DNA from: Perognathus longimembris pacificus
Lineage: Eukaryota > Chordata > Mammalia > Rodentia > Heteromyidae
Assembly (NCBI RefSeq): GCF_023159225.1
Contig: NC_063172.1
Coordinates: 45,389,832-45,453,831 of the forward strand
Length of the DNA stretch: 64,000 nt
Reading direction: 5' to 3'
The notes under the pieces were generated by a model. The model was not told the DNA's origin. It made no database searches and saw nothing but the letters and a program-made list of their open reading frames with translations. Below are positions 23,762-35,940 of the stretch, one piece after another. The position numbers and the translations under genes are program-made. Position 1 is the stretch's first letter. Every line of letters begins with the position of its first letter.

Positions 23762-24467
23762 TAGTGAAATAACCAAATAGTAAATGTCCCCTAGCAAACA
23801 CTGTAATGAATTACAATATCTTTAGGACACTTGCCCTTACAATAGCATTAGAATGTACTCTAGCCAATCTACTAACCATAAATAAGAGAAGTTTCAAGAT
23901 TATGACCTATACAATATAATCTATTCAATAAATCAATGTCTATACTAGATAATAAAAATTGAGGTGTCATAAGAAACAGATTACATCTGGTTTACTTTAG
24001 AAAGATATTTGGGGAAAAACATTTGTGCATTTGTGAAACATCTGGAGGAATTTGAATATCGTCATGTAGAGATGAGAATTTGTTAATGTGGAAAGTTAAG
24101 CAAGTTGTGAATATTGGTCATCTCAGGCTAGTATGTCATTTTTTAAATAAGCATATTTTCTAATTTTCTATGTTTAATTCTCTTTAAAAATACATACATG
24201 TAACTCAGTCCTTGTGGTCACATTTTAGTGAAGTGTTAGATTCAGTCTCTGGACTCTCTGTTCTTTGACATGAAACAGTGGCCAGTTCAGTGCTCCAATC
24301 TTTGGCCTTTGAATAAGAGTTATACCACAAGCTTCATAGTCTCACTGTCTTCAGGCTTTGATAGACCCATGGTACTGGCTTCCTTGGTTCTTCAGCTTGA
24401 AAACTTGCCACATGATTATTCTCAGTTCCCATGATCCTATAAGACAATTTCTCTTTAAATCTACTCT
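23762..24467. other. Unique sequence, no gene seen
   Basis: No frame, RNA or repeat that I can assign. Confidence 0.5.
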
Positions 24468-24552
24468 TACGTATGTATGAACGCATGTATGTATGTATGT
24501 ATGTAAGATGTATGTGGCTATCTATCTATTTATCTGTCTATCCATCTATCCT
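24468..24552. repeat. (ATGT)n / (ATCT)n compound microsatellite
   Basis: 'gcatgtatgtatgtatgtat' followed by 'ggctatctatctatttatct' units. Tetranucleotide repeats with interruptions. Confidence 0.93.
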
Positions 24553-24699
24553 ATTGATTCTTTCTGGAGAATGCTGACGAATACACAGATAATACTTGTT
24601 TTAGGTATATCTGGATCAGTTTATTTTTAACGAAGTGCACACATATAAACTGTATGGGTTACTTTTTACAAAATTCCAGTTAATCATATCCTATTGTAT

Positions 24700-24812
24700 C
24701 TTGATGTTCAGTGAGAAAATTGAGGCCTAAAGAAGTAATTTGCTTATATTTATCAATCTTGAAATGGCTAGACTTATATATCTAGCAAGGATCTGAAATG
24801 AGATTTAAAGCA
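24700..24812 (-). mobile_element. MIR-like fragment
   Basis: 'gagaaaattgaggcctaaag' followed by 'aagtaatttgcttatat' is the complement of the MIR core ('cagtttcctcat' region) with typical decay. Confidence 0.5.
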
Positions 24813-24834
24813 AGTGCCTGTAATGTTTGAATCA

Positions 24835-24905
24835 TTAATTCACTTATCAATAATTTATTAAACACGTTGTGAAGCCCTTTCTTTGGCACTGGGGACACAA
24901 GACAG
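24835..24905 (+). mobile_element. Ancient MIR/L2-type fragment
   Basis: 'aataatttattaaacac' and 'ctttggcactggggacacaa' follow the common mammalian pattern of a stretch ending 'ggcactggggatacaa'. Short; the family is uncertain. Confidence 0.4.
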
Positions 24906-24909
24906 ATTT

Positions 24910-26033
24910 CTTTTTTTTTTTATTTTTTTCTTTATTGTCAAAGTATGGTATAAAGGGGTTACCGTGTCATATGTAAGGCAGTGAGTACATTTCTTGTTGA
25001 ACTTGTTATCTCTTCCCTCATTTCCTCCTCCCCTCCTTACTCTCTCCCCCTGAGTTGTGCAGTAATTATTGGTTTTATAAGTATTGCTGTTGGAATGGTT
25101 TGTCTTTTTGTACTTTGTCTCTCAATTTTGGTATTCCCTTTCCCTTTCCCCATTCTAATACCCATATAAACAGTACCCAGGGTGTTCAGATGAGATATAG
25201 TAGTAGCAGGGTTACAACCACAGGAAGGGAATACAAGAGAAACAAAACTAAACAAAACAATCGAACAAACAAGAAAAAAATAGAAAAATACGAAAGGTAT
25301 GGTTTCACATGGGAGGATGATAATAGTTACAACAGTAGTATAACTCTTGTCTCCATAATGTGGAGTTCATTTCACTTGGCATTATCTTTTGTGATCATAT
25401 GGGTGAAGCTATTGGGGTATTTTGATCTTCTACCACGACTGGCCTAATCCTGTCCTAGCAATTCCCTATGAGGGACACCATAGGGTTTATGCTTTTTTTG
25501 TGTCTGGGTCACTTCACTTAATATGATTTTTTCCAAGTCCTTCCATATCCTTATGAATGTTTCCTTATGAATGGGGCAATGTCATTTCTTCTGATGAAAG
25601 CATAGAATTCCATTGTATACGTACCACATTTTCATGGTCCACTTGTCTATTAAGAGGCATCTAGGTTGGTTCTATGTTTTAGCAATGACAAGTTGTGCTG
25701 CAGTGAACATAGTTGTGCTGGTAGCTTTAGTGTGGTCTTGATTGTGTTTTGCCATGCAGAAGCTCTGCAGTTTGATGCAGTCCCATGTGTCCAACTTTTC
25801 TTTGATTTGTTGCATTTCTGGGCCTTTATTAAGGACGTTTCATCCCGTGCCAAGGAGCCCAAGTGTTTTGCCTATTCCTTCTTGTAGTGTTTTCAGGGTA
25901 CCTGATTTTACTCCAAGGTATTTGATCCATTTGGAATTGGTTTTGTTGAAGGGTGATAAATAGGGATCTAGTTTTAGTTTGTTACAGGTGTTGACGCAGT
26001 TTTGCCAGCACCATTTGTTGAAGAGGCTGAAGT
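24910..26033 (-). mobile_element. 5'-truncated L1 with an internal gap
   Basis: It starts with a T-rich tail and 'ctttattgtcaaagtatggt', then a full minus-strand 3' UTR and the ORF2 end. Near 25745 it jumps from the 'CPS..DEWI' region straight to an upstream ORF2 part ('ttgccatgcagaagctctgc', 'ttgccagcaccatttgttga'), skipping the segment that encodes the Cys/His motif. No clear target-site duplication. Confidence 0.85.
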
Positions 26034-27451
26034 TCAGACTTCAGGCTCTTAAAGCAAGCCCTGGGACTGACACACACACATACACACATAGATAGAAATC
26101 TAGAAAATCCATTGATGAGGTTCAGGAGGACTCTAAAGACTGCTCAAAAGTAACATTCATTGTTCTGGAACTATTATAAAGCACAGTGCATTTCACAGAG
26201 TACCTTTGTAAAATGGAAGCTATAATCTACCTAATTTTATTCAAATACTAATTACAAACTTCTACAAATAAAATGAACTTTGCAACCTCTTAATAGGCCC
26301 AGATTCTAGCAGAGCTATAATTATATTATCCACAAGAGATGAAAACTACTTTGCTCTAATTTGAACATTCTCTCAAGAAAGATTTTCCACATATTTATGC
26401 AATAAAACATCCAACGTAACAATTCTATTTGTCCAACAAAGCAGTCACTGCATAACATTATTAGGATCGTCCTTGTATTCTTTCTTCAGTTTGTATGGAT
26501 TTTATTTTAAGCTGAGGTTGGAAGGTACTTCCATGAAATGCCAAACTTTTTATTACAGGGGAAAAGTTTACATGCATTTTGTATGAAATAAAATAAAATT
26601 CTTTTGTCAGTTATATGAAGTGTAATGTGTGAAGACCCTGTGAGCACATCTATGTGTGTGTGCATGTGAATTAGCTATGAATTTAATTCCAAACTCAGTT
26701 AAGATGTCAAGTTTAGTGAATATTACCATTCAAAAATATTTCTCGTATATATATTTATACCAAATACACTTATAATTATACAGATAAACTTCCTTTACAC
26801 ATGGAATTTGCATTCTAGTATTGTGTGTGAGTATGAAACAGAAACATATTATGTGAGAAAATAGATGGATTATACATCTAACAACCATGAGAACATGGAG
26901 TTGTTAATATGATAGATCCAAACCATACATTTGAGACATAAAAACAGCACACACTTTTTATCTCCAAGTTTTGTTGGGTTAGCAGTCTGGCCTGTCAGCC
27001 TATCATCTTTTCTCTATAGTCTGTTGGTGAGTAGAAGGTCACAATTTTGTTCCACAGTTAAGGGAAAGCGTTTTTACAATGTAGTGAAAATGGCGAGATG
27101 AGGATCCTGGGAACCAATGAAAAAAATCTTCCTGCCACAGAAGCACTGATTTCTTTTAAAAAAAAAAAAAAATTGCTAACCTCTTTAGGGTATGATGTTA
27201 ATCAAATCCTTGGAGGAACTAGGAGAGATGATCCCAGTTCTTCAAGAATTTCTCCAGAGATAATATCCAAACAACCTGAGGCACAAGTCTGTTTGAAAGG
27301 TTTGAGAACCAGCAAAGAGACCAGACCACTGGATTAGAACACGTAAGCAAAAAAGAAGGAAACAATGAAGTAAGAAAGCTACAAGGAATGGATTGAGGAG
27401 TGTGAGAGATGGTGACCAAGTAAGAATATTCAAGATTTTAAAAAAATGCAA
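26034..27451. other. Mostly unique sequence
   Basis: 26034-26065 carries a Geo-like 3' end ('agcaagccctgggactgaca') followed by a short CA repeat to 26088. The rest has no gene or repeat I can name; 27280-27420 may hold an old mammalian repeat. Confidence 0.45.
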
Positions 27452-27549
27452 TCGTAACAAACAGTACAAGAAATGTACCCAAGGCCTAATGTATGAAACT
27501 GTAACCTCTCTGTAAATCACTTTGACAATAAACAAGAAAAAAATAAAAA
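27452..27549 (+). mobile_element. Severely 5'-truncated L1 (last ~100 bp)
   Basis: 'aacaaacagtacaagaaatg', 'cctaatgtatgaaactgtaa' and 'atcactttgacaataaacaa' are the final bases of the L1 3' UTR, followed by an A-rich tail. Confidence 0.85.
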
Positions 27550-27706
27550 ATGAATTAATACACACACAAAAATAAATAAAATAAAATAATTGCAATTGTA
27601 GAAGTTTGACATCTATACTGTCAAGGGTGTGTTTAGAAACAATTGAATAAAAATATATAGTGTACCCTGAGAATAATAATAGTCACTGTTGAAAGTATAA
27701 AAACTA

Positions 27707-27879
27707 GGGACTGGGAATATGACCTAGTGGCAAGAGTGTTTGCCTTGTATAAATGAAGCCCTGGGTTTGAATCCTCGGCACCACATATACAGAAAAGGCT
27801 CAAGTGGCAGAGTGCTAGCCTTGAGCAAAAAGAAGCCAGGACAGTGCTCAGGCCCTGAGTTCAAGCCCCAGGACTGAGA
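27707..27879 (+). mobile_element. IDL-Geo SINE with a 19-bp internal deletion
   Basis: The left half is typical ('gcaccacatatacagaaaa'), but the junction with the Geo half lacks about 19 bases normally between 'acagaaaa' and 'ggctcaag', removing the start of the Geo monomer. The right half then runs 'gtggcagagtgctagccttg' to 'ccccaggactgag'. Its B-box-like 'gagttcaagcccc' is intact. Confidence 0.9.
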
Positions 27880-29990
27880 AAAACAATAATAAAATAAAGA
27901 AAAAAAGAACGAAAGTACAAAATGGACTCATAGGAAGGTGATATTATCCTAGAAGGGAAAGCAGGAGAGATGGTAACCGCTGGCCAGCATATAGATGAAG
28001 TCTGAAGTCAGAGACCACTTTTTTTTCCCTTAGATTTTATTTATCCACTCTGGAATCTCAGTAGCAATTTCAGAATTAGGTACCAAGCCTCCATTTGCCA
28101 TTGAGCTTCTTCCCTGAGAATTTGAGATTGCATACAAAATAATATCAGACTAGTCTTCCTGAGGAACTAAACTACAACTTACAAAACTCAGGAGTTAGGA
28201 CTTGTCATTGCCCACTATGCCGCACTCCCAAAAGCACTGAAAAGTAAGAATGAAAATGTTGCATAGAAAAGGGGACTTGAATATCTACTGCGAATATACA
28301 ACAAATATCAACTAATTTTTGAACCAACTACCCACTCTAAAGAAATAAGAAAAAAACACTAATCTGTGTGATATCAATTGTTCAGAAAAATTTGAAGACT
28401 TTTTATCTTTTGCTAGTAGCTATTCTTTATTTCTAACGTATTGAAATCCAAAAGGCAAAACTATTGAAGGTATTTTAGGCCGGTAGTGTGTTGAGAAATA
28501 GAATATTTTTAGCAGGATATTTATGGTTCTCTGACACTTCTTTAAGCCCCAACTGAAGTATTTAGAACTTTGGCAACTTACTAAGAACATAAAATTTTAT
28601 AAATAGTGTTGTAGGTATGAATTATTCTTCCCTTTTTCAAATCCTTTCATAGACTGTAAAGAGGACAAGTTTTGTTTTTCTTCTTTCGAATCCTGAGAAA
28701 CAAAGGCAATTAAGTGAAGTTCAAATGCATGGTGATATCATTCCTTGTGAATTATTACCTGCCCTATAAAGCTTGTATAGCCATAGTATATTAGAGTCTA
28801 TTATTTCTAATGCATGCTCCCCTTAAAAGCAAATGTAATGGCAATAATTCATTAGGATGGTTTTATTTTAGGTACCAGTTCTCACTGTTAAGCCATTTAC
28901 TTAATTGCTAATTAGATGTCATGGAAAGTATTAATAAATAAAAGATTTCATTTCCAAAATGCTGTTGGCATATCAGTTGTTCCCATGGTGAGTTGTCACG
29001 GTGTGAGTGTAAGTATATAACTGGCTTAAAGACTGCAATGACTCCTGCCTCATTACAGAATGGCTATATCTGGCCAATCATATTTCCTCTGTTTTTGGTA
29101 ATGTGGTCATTGATTTACTAGTGCACATTCTTCTGTGATCATTAATTTTTATGGGTTTTCATCTTTTGAATTATCCTCACATAGTGTGGTAAAGCAGTAC
29201 TTTCTTGCCACCACATATTTTAAGCTTATAAACAGAACATAGGATCATGTTCTTCCCATGGAATCCTTCAGACATTGTAGAACTGCAGCTTTGAATTTGT
29301 ACCTCCTTTGTATTCAAGGGTTCATGCTCTGCAACAACATACTCTAATTTTCAGTGGCCTTCACATACAGTTAACGTGGATAGCACTACTGTTCATTGTT
29401 TACTTTTATTATATAAATTTATTTGGGCAGCTCTAGTTGTAGTTAAAAGGAGCCACATTAGACAAAAGTGAAGGCCTCCATGAACATGAGCATTTGTTAC
29501 AGAGAGAAGAGTAGCAACTGCTGGAACAATCATTAGAATTCTTCCTCATGCATTCTTTTACTCCTGAAGTTATTATGTACTGAGTGTGGCATCCAGGCCT
29601 AGGAGTTACTGTGGTGAAGAAAACTAAATCCCTGACTTACATTTGAGTGGAATATGGAGACCAAAAATCCCCACAGAAATCAACACATTTATTTATCAAT
29701 AACCATACCAAGCCATGGCATAAAAATGAATGTGATAGGGACTGAGATTTGAAATCAATGTCATTGGTGCATACAGTATGGTCGTTGGTACATTTGATTA
29801 CAGACATGATTGAAATAAGTGAGTACCTTATACAAATATTTATTGAAATTCTTTATCTGAAAAAGAAAATGAAAAACAAATGCAAATGCCTTGATGTAAG
29901 AACAAATTTGGTGTACATTATTTAATATATAGGAAAAGATCCTATACCCTAGCATCCAATAACCAAGGAGAGAAAATATTGATAAGAAGT
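27880..29990. other. Unique AT-rich sequence, no gene seen
   Basis: No domain-bearing frame and no RNA gene found. A weak ancient-repeat-like phrase occurs near 29568-29640. The frame at 29761-29955 (minus) has no recognisable content. Confidence 0.5.
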
Positions 29991-29992
29991 AG

Positions 29993-30572
29993 GGATGAAA
30001 AATACCCAGGAATTAACTTAAGATGTAAAGGACCTTTATGATGAAAACTTTAAAAACATAAAAAATGACATTAAAGCAGATTTAAGGAAATGGAAAAACC
30101 TTCTGTGTTCCTGGATTGCAAGAATAAACATCATGAAAAGGAAATCCTTATCAGAAAGAACACTACTGGAGGAATATCAATACCAAACTTCAAACTCTAT
30201 TACAAACCTATAGTAGTACAAAGAGCTTAGTACTGGCACAACAGTAGGCCTGTAGGGAATAGTAGGGAATAAAATAGAAGACCCAGAACTGAACCCACAG
30301 ACCTATAACTTTGGTTTTGGTTCCCCCCTCCTTTGTCGCTGCTTTAGATTTCTGTACCTTTTGTCTGGTATGTAAGTTTATCTATTTGAGAAGGGTACAA
30401 GGAACACAGAAATGGTCAAAGGGTATACTAGTAGACCAGTGATATTCACTGTGAGAGGAGGGTCAGGAGGCCAAAAAAAATGGGAGAAAATGAGGAAAGA
30501 GGTGACGCTTGAAAGAGAAGTGTACTCATTACCTGTCTTATATAACTGTAACCTTTACAATAAAAATAAAAA
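29993..30572 (+). mobile_element. L1 with internal deletion, older 3' end
   Basis: 29994-30310 matches ORF2 after the RT core ('atgatgaaaactttaaaaac', 'gaaagaacactactggagga'). It then passes directly into a 3' UTR of an older type (30316-30560), ending 'ataactgtaacctttacaat' and an A-rich tail. Flanking 'taagaagtag' (29983 and 30573) is the target-site duplication, so the internally deleted form inserted, or was deleted later, as one unit. Confidence 0.8.
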
Positions 30573-30582
30573 TTAAGAAGTA

Positions 30583-31499
30583 GACATAAGAGGCAGTTAA
30601 GGGAGGTATGACAGATCACAGTAAAGACAAGGAATTTTGTTTTACATACAATGAGCTTTGAGAAGAAAACCATAATAAAATCAAATTACAATTTATTGAT
30701 TTCTCTACTCATGGTGAGGATAATAAACCATTTCAAGGAAAGAGTAAAGACTAAGAGAACGGAACAGTCAAGATGCTACTATAGTTATTTAGGATTTAGA
30801 AGAAAGAAAATATACAAGGGTTGGATGTGGGGAATCTCTGAAACATAAGCCCAACTGTTGTTAGTGATAGTTTGAGCCTAAATTGTGAATAAAAGGGTGT
30901 AAATCAAAACGATTATTCACATATTGTTTTAAGTCACAAGGTTAAATGTGGTGAGAGTCAGTGAAATGTAGAATGAAAGGAAAAAGTTCTAAGGAGAGAA
31001 CAAGATTCTGATTTTAACCTTATGAGTTAAGCTATCCATTAGATAGATATTCTAAAGTCGATTTTGCTCACAGGCAACTTGGGAACTCACAGATACTAGA
31101 GCAAGGGGTTTTAAGTTGCTATTCTGTGATACATACCAATTGAGATCCCAACTGTGTACATAGAAGCTGGAAATGATGCTGTTGCTTTCCAAGGCTAACA
31201 GTCCTTTTATGTTCAAATTTATTTTAGACTGTCTTAATTAATGAATCTACTTTGTTCATCCTTCCCTCTTGACTTCATGTTTTCATGAGCTAGACATTGG
31301 AGAATACTAAAGCTCTATTGTTCACACATCTGTTCAATAAATGTTAACAGATAAGACATTTCACCACAACGTTTGCATACTTCTATTAGGCTTTGCTTGG
31401 ATTAAAAAGCTGCAGGAATAAGTAAAACCAAAATGTCTGAATGAAAATTACTCCTTAATTTTAAAGTTAATTTTACACGCTCCAATTTGCCTTCCAATG
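30583..31499. other. Unique sequence, no gene seen
   Basis: I see no gene. A frame at 30651-30848 has no recognisable domain. Confidence 0.5.
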
Positions 31500-31699
31500 C
31501 AGACTTACTATGAGGTTTTCAAGGCTTCCTTCTGCCATGATAAACAAGCCTCTTTCACTTTATTGAATGAGGCATAATAGTGGCTACCAATTTAGAGAAT
31601 TTCTATGCTGTGAGCTATGCTGAGAAATATCTACTTTCCCTTTCGATTCAAACTGGATTAAGTTAAGGCTTTAAGACAACCTTTGTAGTAGCGACATCC

Positions 31700-31864
31700 C
31701 TTGCAGTAGTGACATCTGCAACTTTTGTACTGATATGGATATCTTTCTGTATTAATTTTACTCTTGAAGTTGTGAATTGATTTCTAACCCTATATAAACC
31801 CTGGCCCTCCTAAAATAAATTGTGCATTGGTCCACTCGCCTCTGCATCCCCTGTGTCCTGACTA
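31700..31864 (+). promoter_or_regulatory. LTR-like U3/R/U5 segment with TATA box and poly(A) signal
   Basis: 'tatataaa' at 31791-31798 is followed by 'aataaa' at 31814-31819, the close spacing seen in betaretroviral LTRs where the signal sits just before or in R. Just downstream, 31865-31882 ('tggctgcagttacccggg') has the TGG start and ACCCGGG end of a tRNA-Phe-type primer-binding site with mismatches between. The left LTR edge is not defined. A 20-bp imperfect duplication ('gtagtagcgacatc', 'gcagtagtgacatc') lies upstream at 31686-31718. Confidence 0.55.
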
Positions 31865-32042
31865 TGGCTGCAGTTACCCGGGTCAAACAACGGCATCTGG
31901 ATCCAAGGACCTGATAATTGATCCATAGAAGATTGCGGATCTCCATTTGAGCTCTCGAGTGGAGGTAAGAGACATTTTGATTTACAGGGGGTGGGGGAAC
32001 TGTGTGGTGAGCTCTTAAGAGAAGATAAAATATTACAGGGTT

Positions 32043-32212
32043 ATGGGACAAGCTAAATCTACTCCTTTTCCTAATCTTATCTAAAATGTACTGAAACATA
32101 ACGGAGCTATGGTCTCACATTCATAAATAGATGAGTGCATGCAGGAGGTAGTGGAGTATAATCCTTGGTTCCTGGAAGAAGGTACTTTAGATTTAGATGT
32201 CTGGGAATGAGT
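32043..32212 (+). pseudogene. gag-like N-terminal fragment, broken
   Basis: An ATG about 75 bp after the splice-donor-like site opens with 'MGQAKSTPF', the myristoylation-type Met-Gly start of betaretroviral Gag. After stop codons, the phrase 'EYNPWFLEEGTLDLDVWE' near 32155-32208 fits the matrix domain of class II retroviruses. In an intact virus, matrix directs Gag to membranes. Stops at about 32082 and 32137 and loss of everything downstream make this a dead remnant. Confidence 0.6.
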
Positions 32213-32219
32213 ATTGTAA

Positions 32220-33388
32220 CTCCTATGTTTCTGTTTCTCTCTCTTTCTATGGAACTTTTCTTGTCATTCCACCCCCTCCAATCGGAGGTGTAGCTAAGCC
32301 CCCTCATTATGAACATATTGACCTGATTCACTTAACTTAGGACAGCTGTAATACAGGGCCGAATCGTGGCTCTATTCCAGTGAAGGAGGTTTCCCCAACA
32401 TCTTTTGGTTACAACTGGGCACTAGCACTCCCCATTTCTGTCCTTCAGCTTGGAATTGGGGAAGGACTAGTTAGTGATTTTTCTTTTACCTCTCAAGAGA
32501 ATTTTTACTGCAATTGCACTTTTAATTTGTGCCAGAGCTACATGTTTCATGGATATGTTTTCTGTGTAGTCCTTGTCCGATTAGTTGGGTTTTGTGTGGA
32601 CTACTCTATTGGGAAAAAAGGCCTCTGGTTGGGTGGCCTCGACAGGCTGATTGCTGCGGGATGGAAATCTTCACCGGGGAGGATCCCCCTGAGAATTTTC
32701 AGCGCCCTATGAGCATTACCAAAAGTTTTAAAGGATTATTACTTTATTTTAAAAACGGAACTATAGTTATAAATCTCTTGAATTCATGGTTAAAGATAAA
32801 TAAATAAGTAACAACCTAGCATGGGCCAGTGAGCCTATCCTCAGGAGTGAAGGGTAAACTGACAAAGGTGTAACTTGCCCAGTCATGTAGTGAGCCAGCC
32901 ATAGGTTGTGTCAGTTTATGGGGGAAGAAGGCAAGCTGGCGTGCTCAGGCAGTTCACCAAGCTCTAAGGAGTAGGATGGAGATAGGCCCATTCTACAGGA
33001 CAGGCCAATAGAGGCTTTCATTTTGTTTCTTTTGTTTTCTGGGGAACATTGGAAACCTGGTGGTAAAAATGAATGATTTGACTAATACTTCTAAAACTGT
33101 CCCTAATGATAGATTAAAATTGGAATATCTTACAAGAGAGTTAAAAGTTTATTTACCGGATATAATTTGATTTCTGTACAGTTTTGCAATTTGGATGCAT
33201 AAAAAAAGGCAAAGATGCTAAGTCTGGAATCTCAAGTTTATAATTCTGGTGCACACTGCTAAATGTACTCTTGATACAATTGTTTTGGGTATCAGTTTAA
33301 TAATTCAGGTACTAAATTTTATAAGTGTAAACTGTGATGGAATAGTAAGAATATCTTAAATTACATATCCTTAATAACTCTCATTATC

Positions 33389-33390
<2 letters not shown>
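32220..33390. other. Interior of the retroviral remnant, unidentified
   Basis: A 110-codon frame (32380-32712) and a 92-codon frame (32529-32807) occupy this stretch, but I recognise no Gag, protease or RT motif. It may be leader, non-gag sequence or rearranged pieces. Confidence 0.35.

Positions 33391-33393
<3 letters not shown>

Positions 33394-33454
<61 letters not shown>
33394..33454 (+). repeat. (CA)n(GA)n compound microsatellite
   Basis: About 33 bases of CA followed by about 27 bases of GA. It lies just upstream of the RNase H pseudogene. Confidence 0.96.
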
Positions 33455-33459
<5 letters not shown>

Positions 33460-33487
33460 CTCTTTTAAAACAGGCAGTCAAGAGGCA

Positions 33488-34114
33488 ATGTGCCCCCTGG
33501 GCACATACTTCATTATTATCCCTATATCTAAACAACAATTCAAATTTGCATTACAAATCTCTGATATCCTCCCTTTGGCATTGAATGGCTTTACTGGAGA
33601 AATTTTATACCATTTACCTTCTATCCCTTTGTGGCAATTATTTAAAAAGCAAATTTATATTATTGATAATATTTCACTTTCTGAGCCCATTCTAAATGCT
33701 CCTAATGTTTTTGTAGATGTTACTAAAAATAACAAATGTGCTTTTTGGACATAAGATAAATATCAAGTTTTCCTCACTCCATGGCAATAGGCATAACAAA
33801 ATGAGTTACAGGCTGTTATATATGCTTTAAAAAAATTCTTAGTACCTTTTAATTTAATCACTGACTCTGCCTATGCAGCACATGTATTATGCAATATATA
33901 TTCTGCTAATATTTCTCAAATAAAACAACCACTAGATTCACTATTTAAACACTTACAAAGCCTGTTACGCCAAAGACAGCACTCCCTGTATGTAGTTCAC
34001 ACTCGTGCTCATTTTAATTTTTCAGGTGCTATGGCATATGGTAATTCTCAAGTAGATGCTTTAGTCTCTTTTGGTCCTGCAAAAGAAGAACATGCTATCC
34101 TTAAAATTTCATAA
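33488..34114 (+). pseudogene. Retroviral pol fragment: RT connection and RNase H
   Basis: The frame reads an RT-connection end ('IPLWQLFKKQIYI') and then an RNase H domain. All four expected acidic residues can be found in register: D in 'NVFVDVT', E in 'ELQAVIYAL', D in 'LITDSAYAAHVL' and D in 'GNSQVDAL'. 'VVHTRAHFNFSG' supplies the conserved His-containing loop. RNase H degrades the RNA strand of the RNA/DNA hybrid during reverse transcription. In-frame stops near 33752 and 33790 break it, and integrase does not follow intact. Residue order and spacing are betaretrovirus-like. Confidence 0.8.
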
Positions 34115-35210
34115 TATCTTTCATAAATTAAATATAATCCTCAATGTCAAGGTGTAGTAAAACAAGCTCAAACAATAAAAAAGGGAGAATATGGATAGTA
34201 CCGAGGGGTAGGAGACTTCTATGAAACGTCTTCATGAAATAGCCTGAGCCATAATTGAGAAAGAAATATTTGTTCTTAATTTATTTATTCTTAATTTTTA
34301 AAATTTGCCTCTAGGAGATGTAATGGCAAGAACAGATCACCACTTCTTAGCCCCACCTTTGTTAAACAAGCCAAAGGCTGTTTGGACTTGATTGGGAGTG
34401 GGGATAGATTGTGTTCCAGGGGATATGATAACCCAGGGGCTAGGGTATGCTTATGTTTCTACAAAAGAGAGCTGATCATTCTAGCACCTGCTCCAGTGGA
34501 TCCAGCAACAAACACCCCTGTGCATCAAAACTGGGGTGGGAGATCCTCATCCAAGTGATAGGGACATTCTAAGCGACCAGTGTGCTCTGATAAACTGTAG
34601 GGGCTGCATCAGAGGTAATGTATTAGCTTATATTTCTAACCCTCCTTTATTGCATCCATATTTATGGACAGAAGCCCCGGTCCCTGTTTCTACGTCTATT
34701 CCTGATTTACTTTCTCCCCCTTATGTGTCTGGTATTCCAGTCTTTCCTAAGAAAGAGGAAGATCTTTTAACTTGTCTTACTATCAGTTCCCCCAGCCAGT
34801 CAGGAAAATACTTTTACAAAGTAGAATGTTAAAAGACTACAGTGCTGTAGCCCCAAGAAAAAAGTGTATATAATTATTAAAAGTTAATATAAAAGTTAAT
34901 GTAGGCATTATTGTCAACCTGAAAAAGTTACAGAAGATGGATGATCTTTGCCCATCAGCTCCCCTTAAGGGTTGAGGGATTATAGTTATTTTTAAAAGAT
35001 GAAGCAGAATAAACCAGAGGTATAGAAAGCAGTGCTAACAAGTGTACAAGAGTAGAGACTGCACTTGTGAGAGATGGCTATAGGCCAAACCTTCTACATT
35101 GTCCTAGAACATTCTAGCCTTATTAAAAATACCTGATTACTAAAAATTATTGCCCTGTCAAAATTACCCAAGGGCCATTGACTGCTTAAAGCTATTTTGA
35201 AATTCAGTGG
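34115..35210. other. 3' part of the retroviral remnant, not identified
   Basis: By position this should hold integrase, env or LTR sequence. A 98-codon frame at 34536-34832 is proline/serine-rich ('LLSPPYVSGIPVFPKKEED'), which could be an Env piece, but I see no diagnostic motif. Several stops occur in every frame. Confidence 0.3.
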
Positions 35211-35244
35211 GGAGCCAGCTTGCAAAAACAACCAGGAATGGTTG

Positions 35245-35940
35245 ACGGAACATTCCACCCAGCAAGGACAGAATACACATTCTTTTTGGCAGCACATGGA
35301 ACATTCTCCAAAATAGGTCGCATCTTAGGGCACAAAGAAAATCTGTACAAATTCAGAAGTATCAAAACCATTCCCTGCATTCTCTCAGACCACAATGGAA
35401 TAAAATTAGAGCTCAACTCAAACAGCCACCACAGAAAATCCTACAATTCATGGAGACTAAACAACACACTGCTGAACCATCAGAGGGTCATTGAAGAAAT
35501 TAAAACGGAAATTCAAATGTTTATGGAATTCAACCAAGTTGAAGACACAAAGTACCAGCTCCTTTGGGACACAGCAAAGGCAGTACTCAGAGGAAAATTT
35601 ATATCTCTGAGTGCATACATCAACAAACTGGAGAAACAGCAACTCAATAATTTAAGGAAGCACCTTAATTTCCTTGAGAGAGAACAACAAGCCAAACCCC
35701 AAATCAATAGACGGAAGCAAATAATTAAAATCAAATCAGAATTAAATCAATTACAGACAAAAAAACAAAAAAACATCGAAAGAATCAACAAAACAAAGAG
35801 TTGGTTCTTTGAAAAAATCAACAAGATAGACAGACCCCTGGCAAACCTGACCAAAAAACAAAGGCAGCACACTCAAATAAACAAGATAAGAGATAAAACA
35901 GGTAACATCACCACAGAAATAATCGAAATTCAGAAAATTT
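35245..35940 (+). pseudogene. L1 ORF2 fragment (endonuclease C-term and linker)
   Basis: It runs from 'TFHPARTEYTFFLAAHGTF' through the endonuclease motif 'SDHNGIKLEL', the 'KYQLLWDTAKAVLRGKF' region and 'KTKSWFFEKINKIDRPL', staying open for about 230 codons. It then runs into an oppositely oriented L1 3' UTR at 35941. N-terminal endonuclease residues and the whole RT are missing. The intactness of the frame suggests a relatively young copy. Confidence 0.9.

Larger units (their letters stand above)
31700..35210 (+). mobile_element. Endogenous retrovirus remnant, class II (betaretrovirus-like)
   Basis: The order of parts supports one provirus-derived block: an LTR-like promoter (about 31700-31864), a leader with a splice-donor-like 'gaggtaaga' (31964), a gag-like start (32043), and a pol RNase H region (33488-34114), then more decayed sequence to about 35210. 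Protease, most of gag, and the RT core are not recognisable, so large deletions have occurred. I cannot see a matching 3' LTR; a plus-strand L1 fragment follows at 35225. Many stop codons make every frame non-functional. The class II assignment rests on the gag start and RNase H resemblance and is inference. Confidence 0.75.

Noticed and set aside
32380..32807. Overlapping 92-110 codon frames as a retroviral gene
   Set aside because: No Gag, protease, RT or Env motif is visible in them; only position links them to the retroviral remnant.
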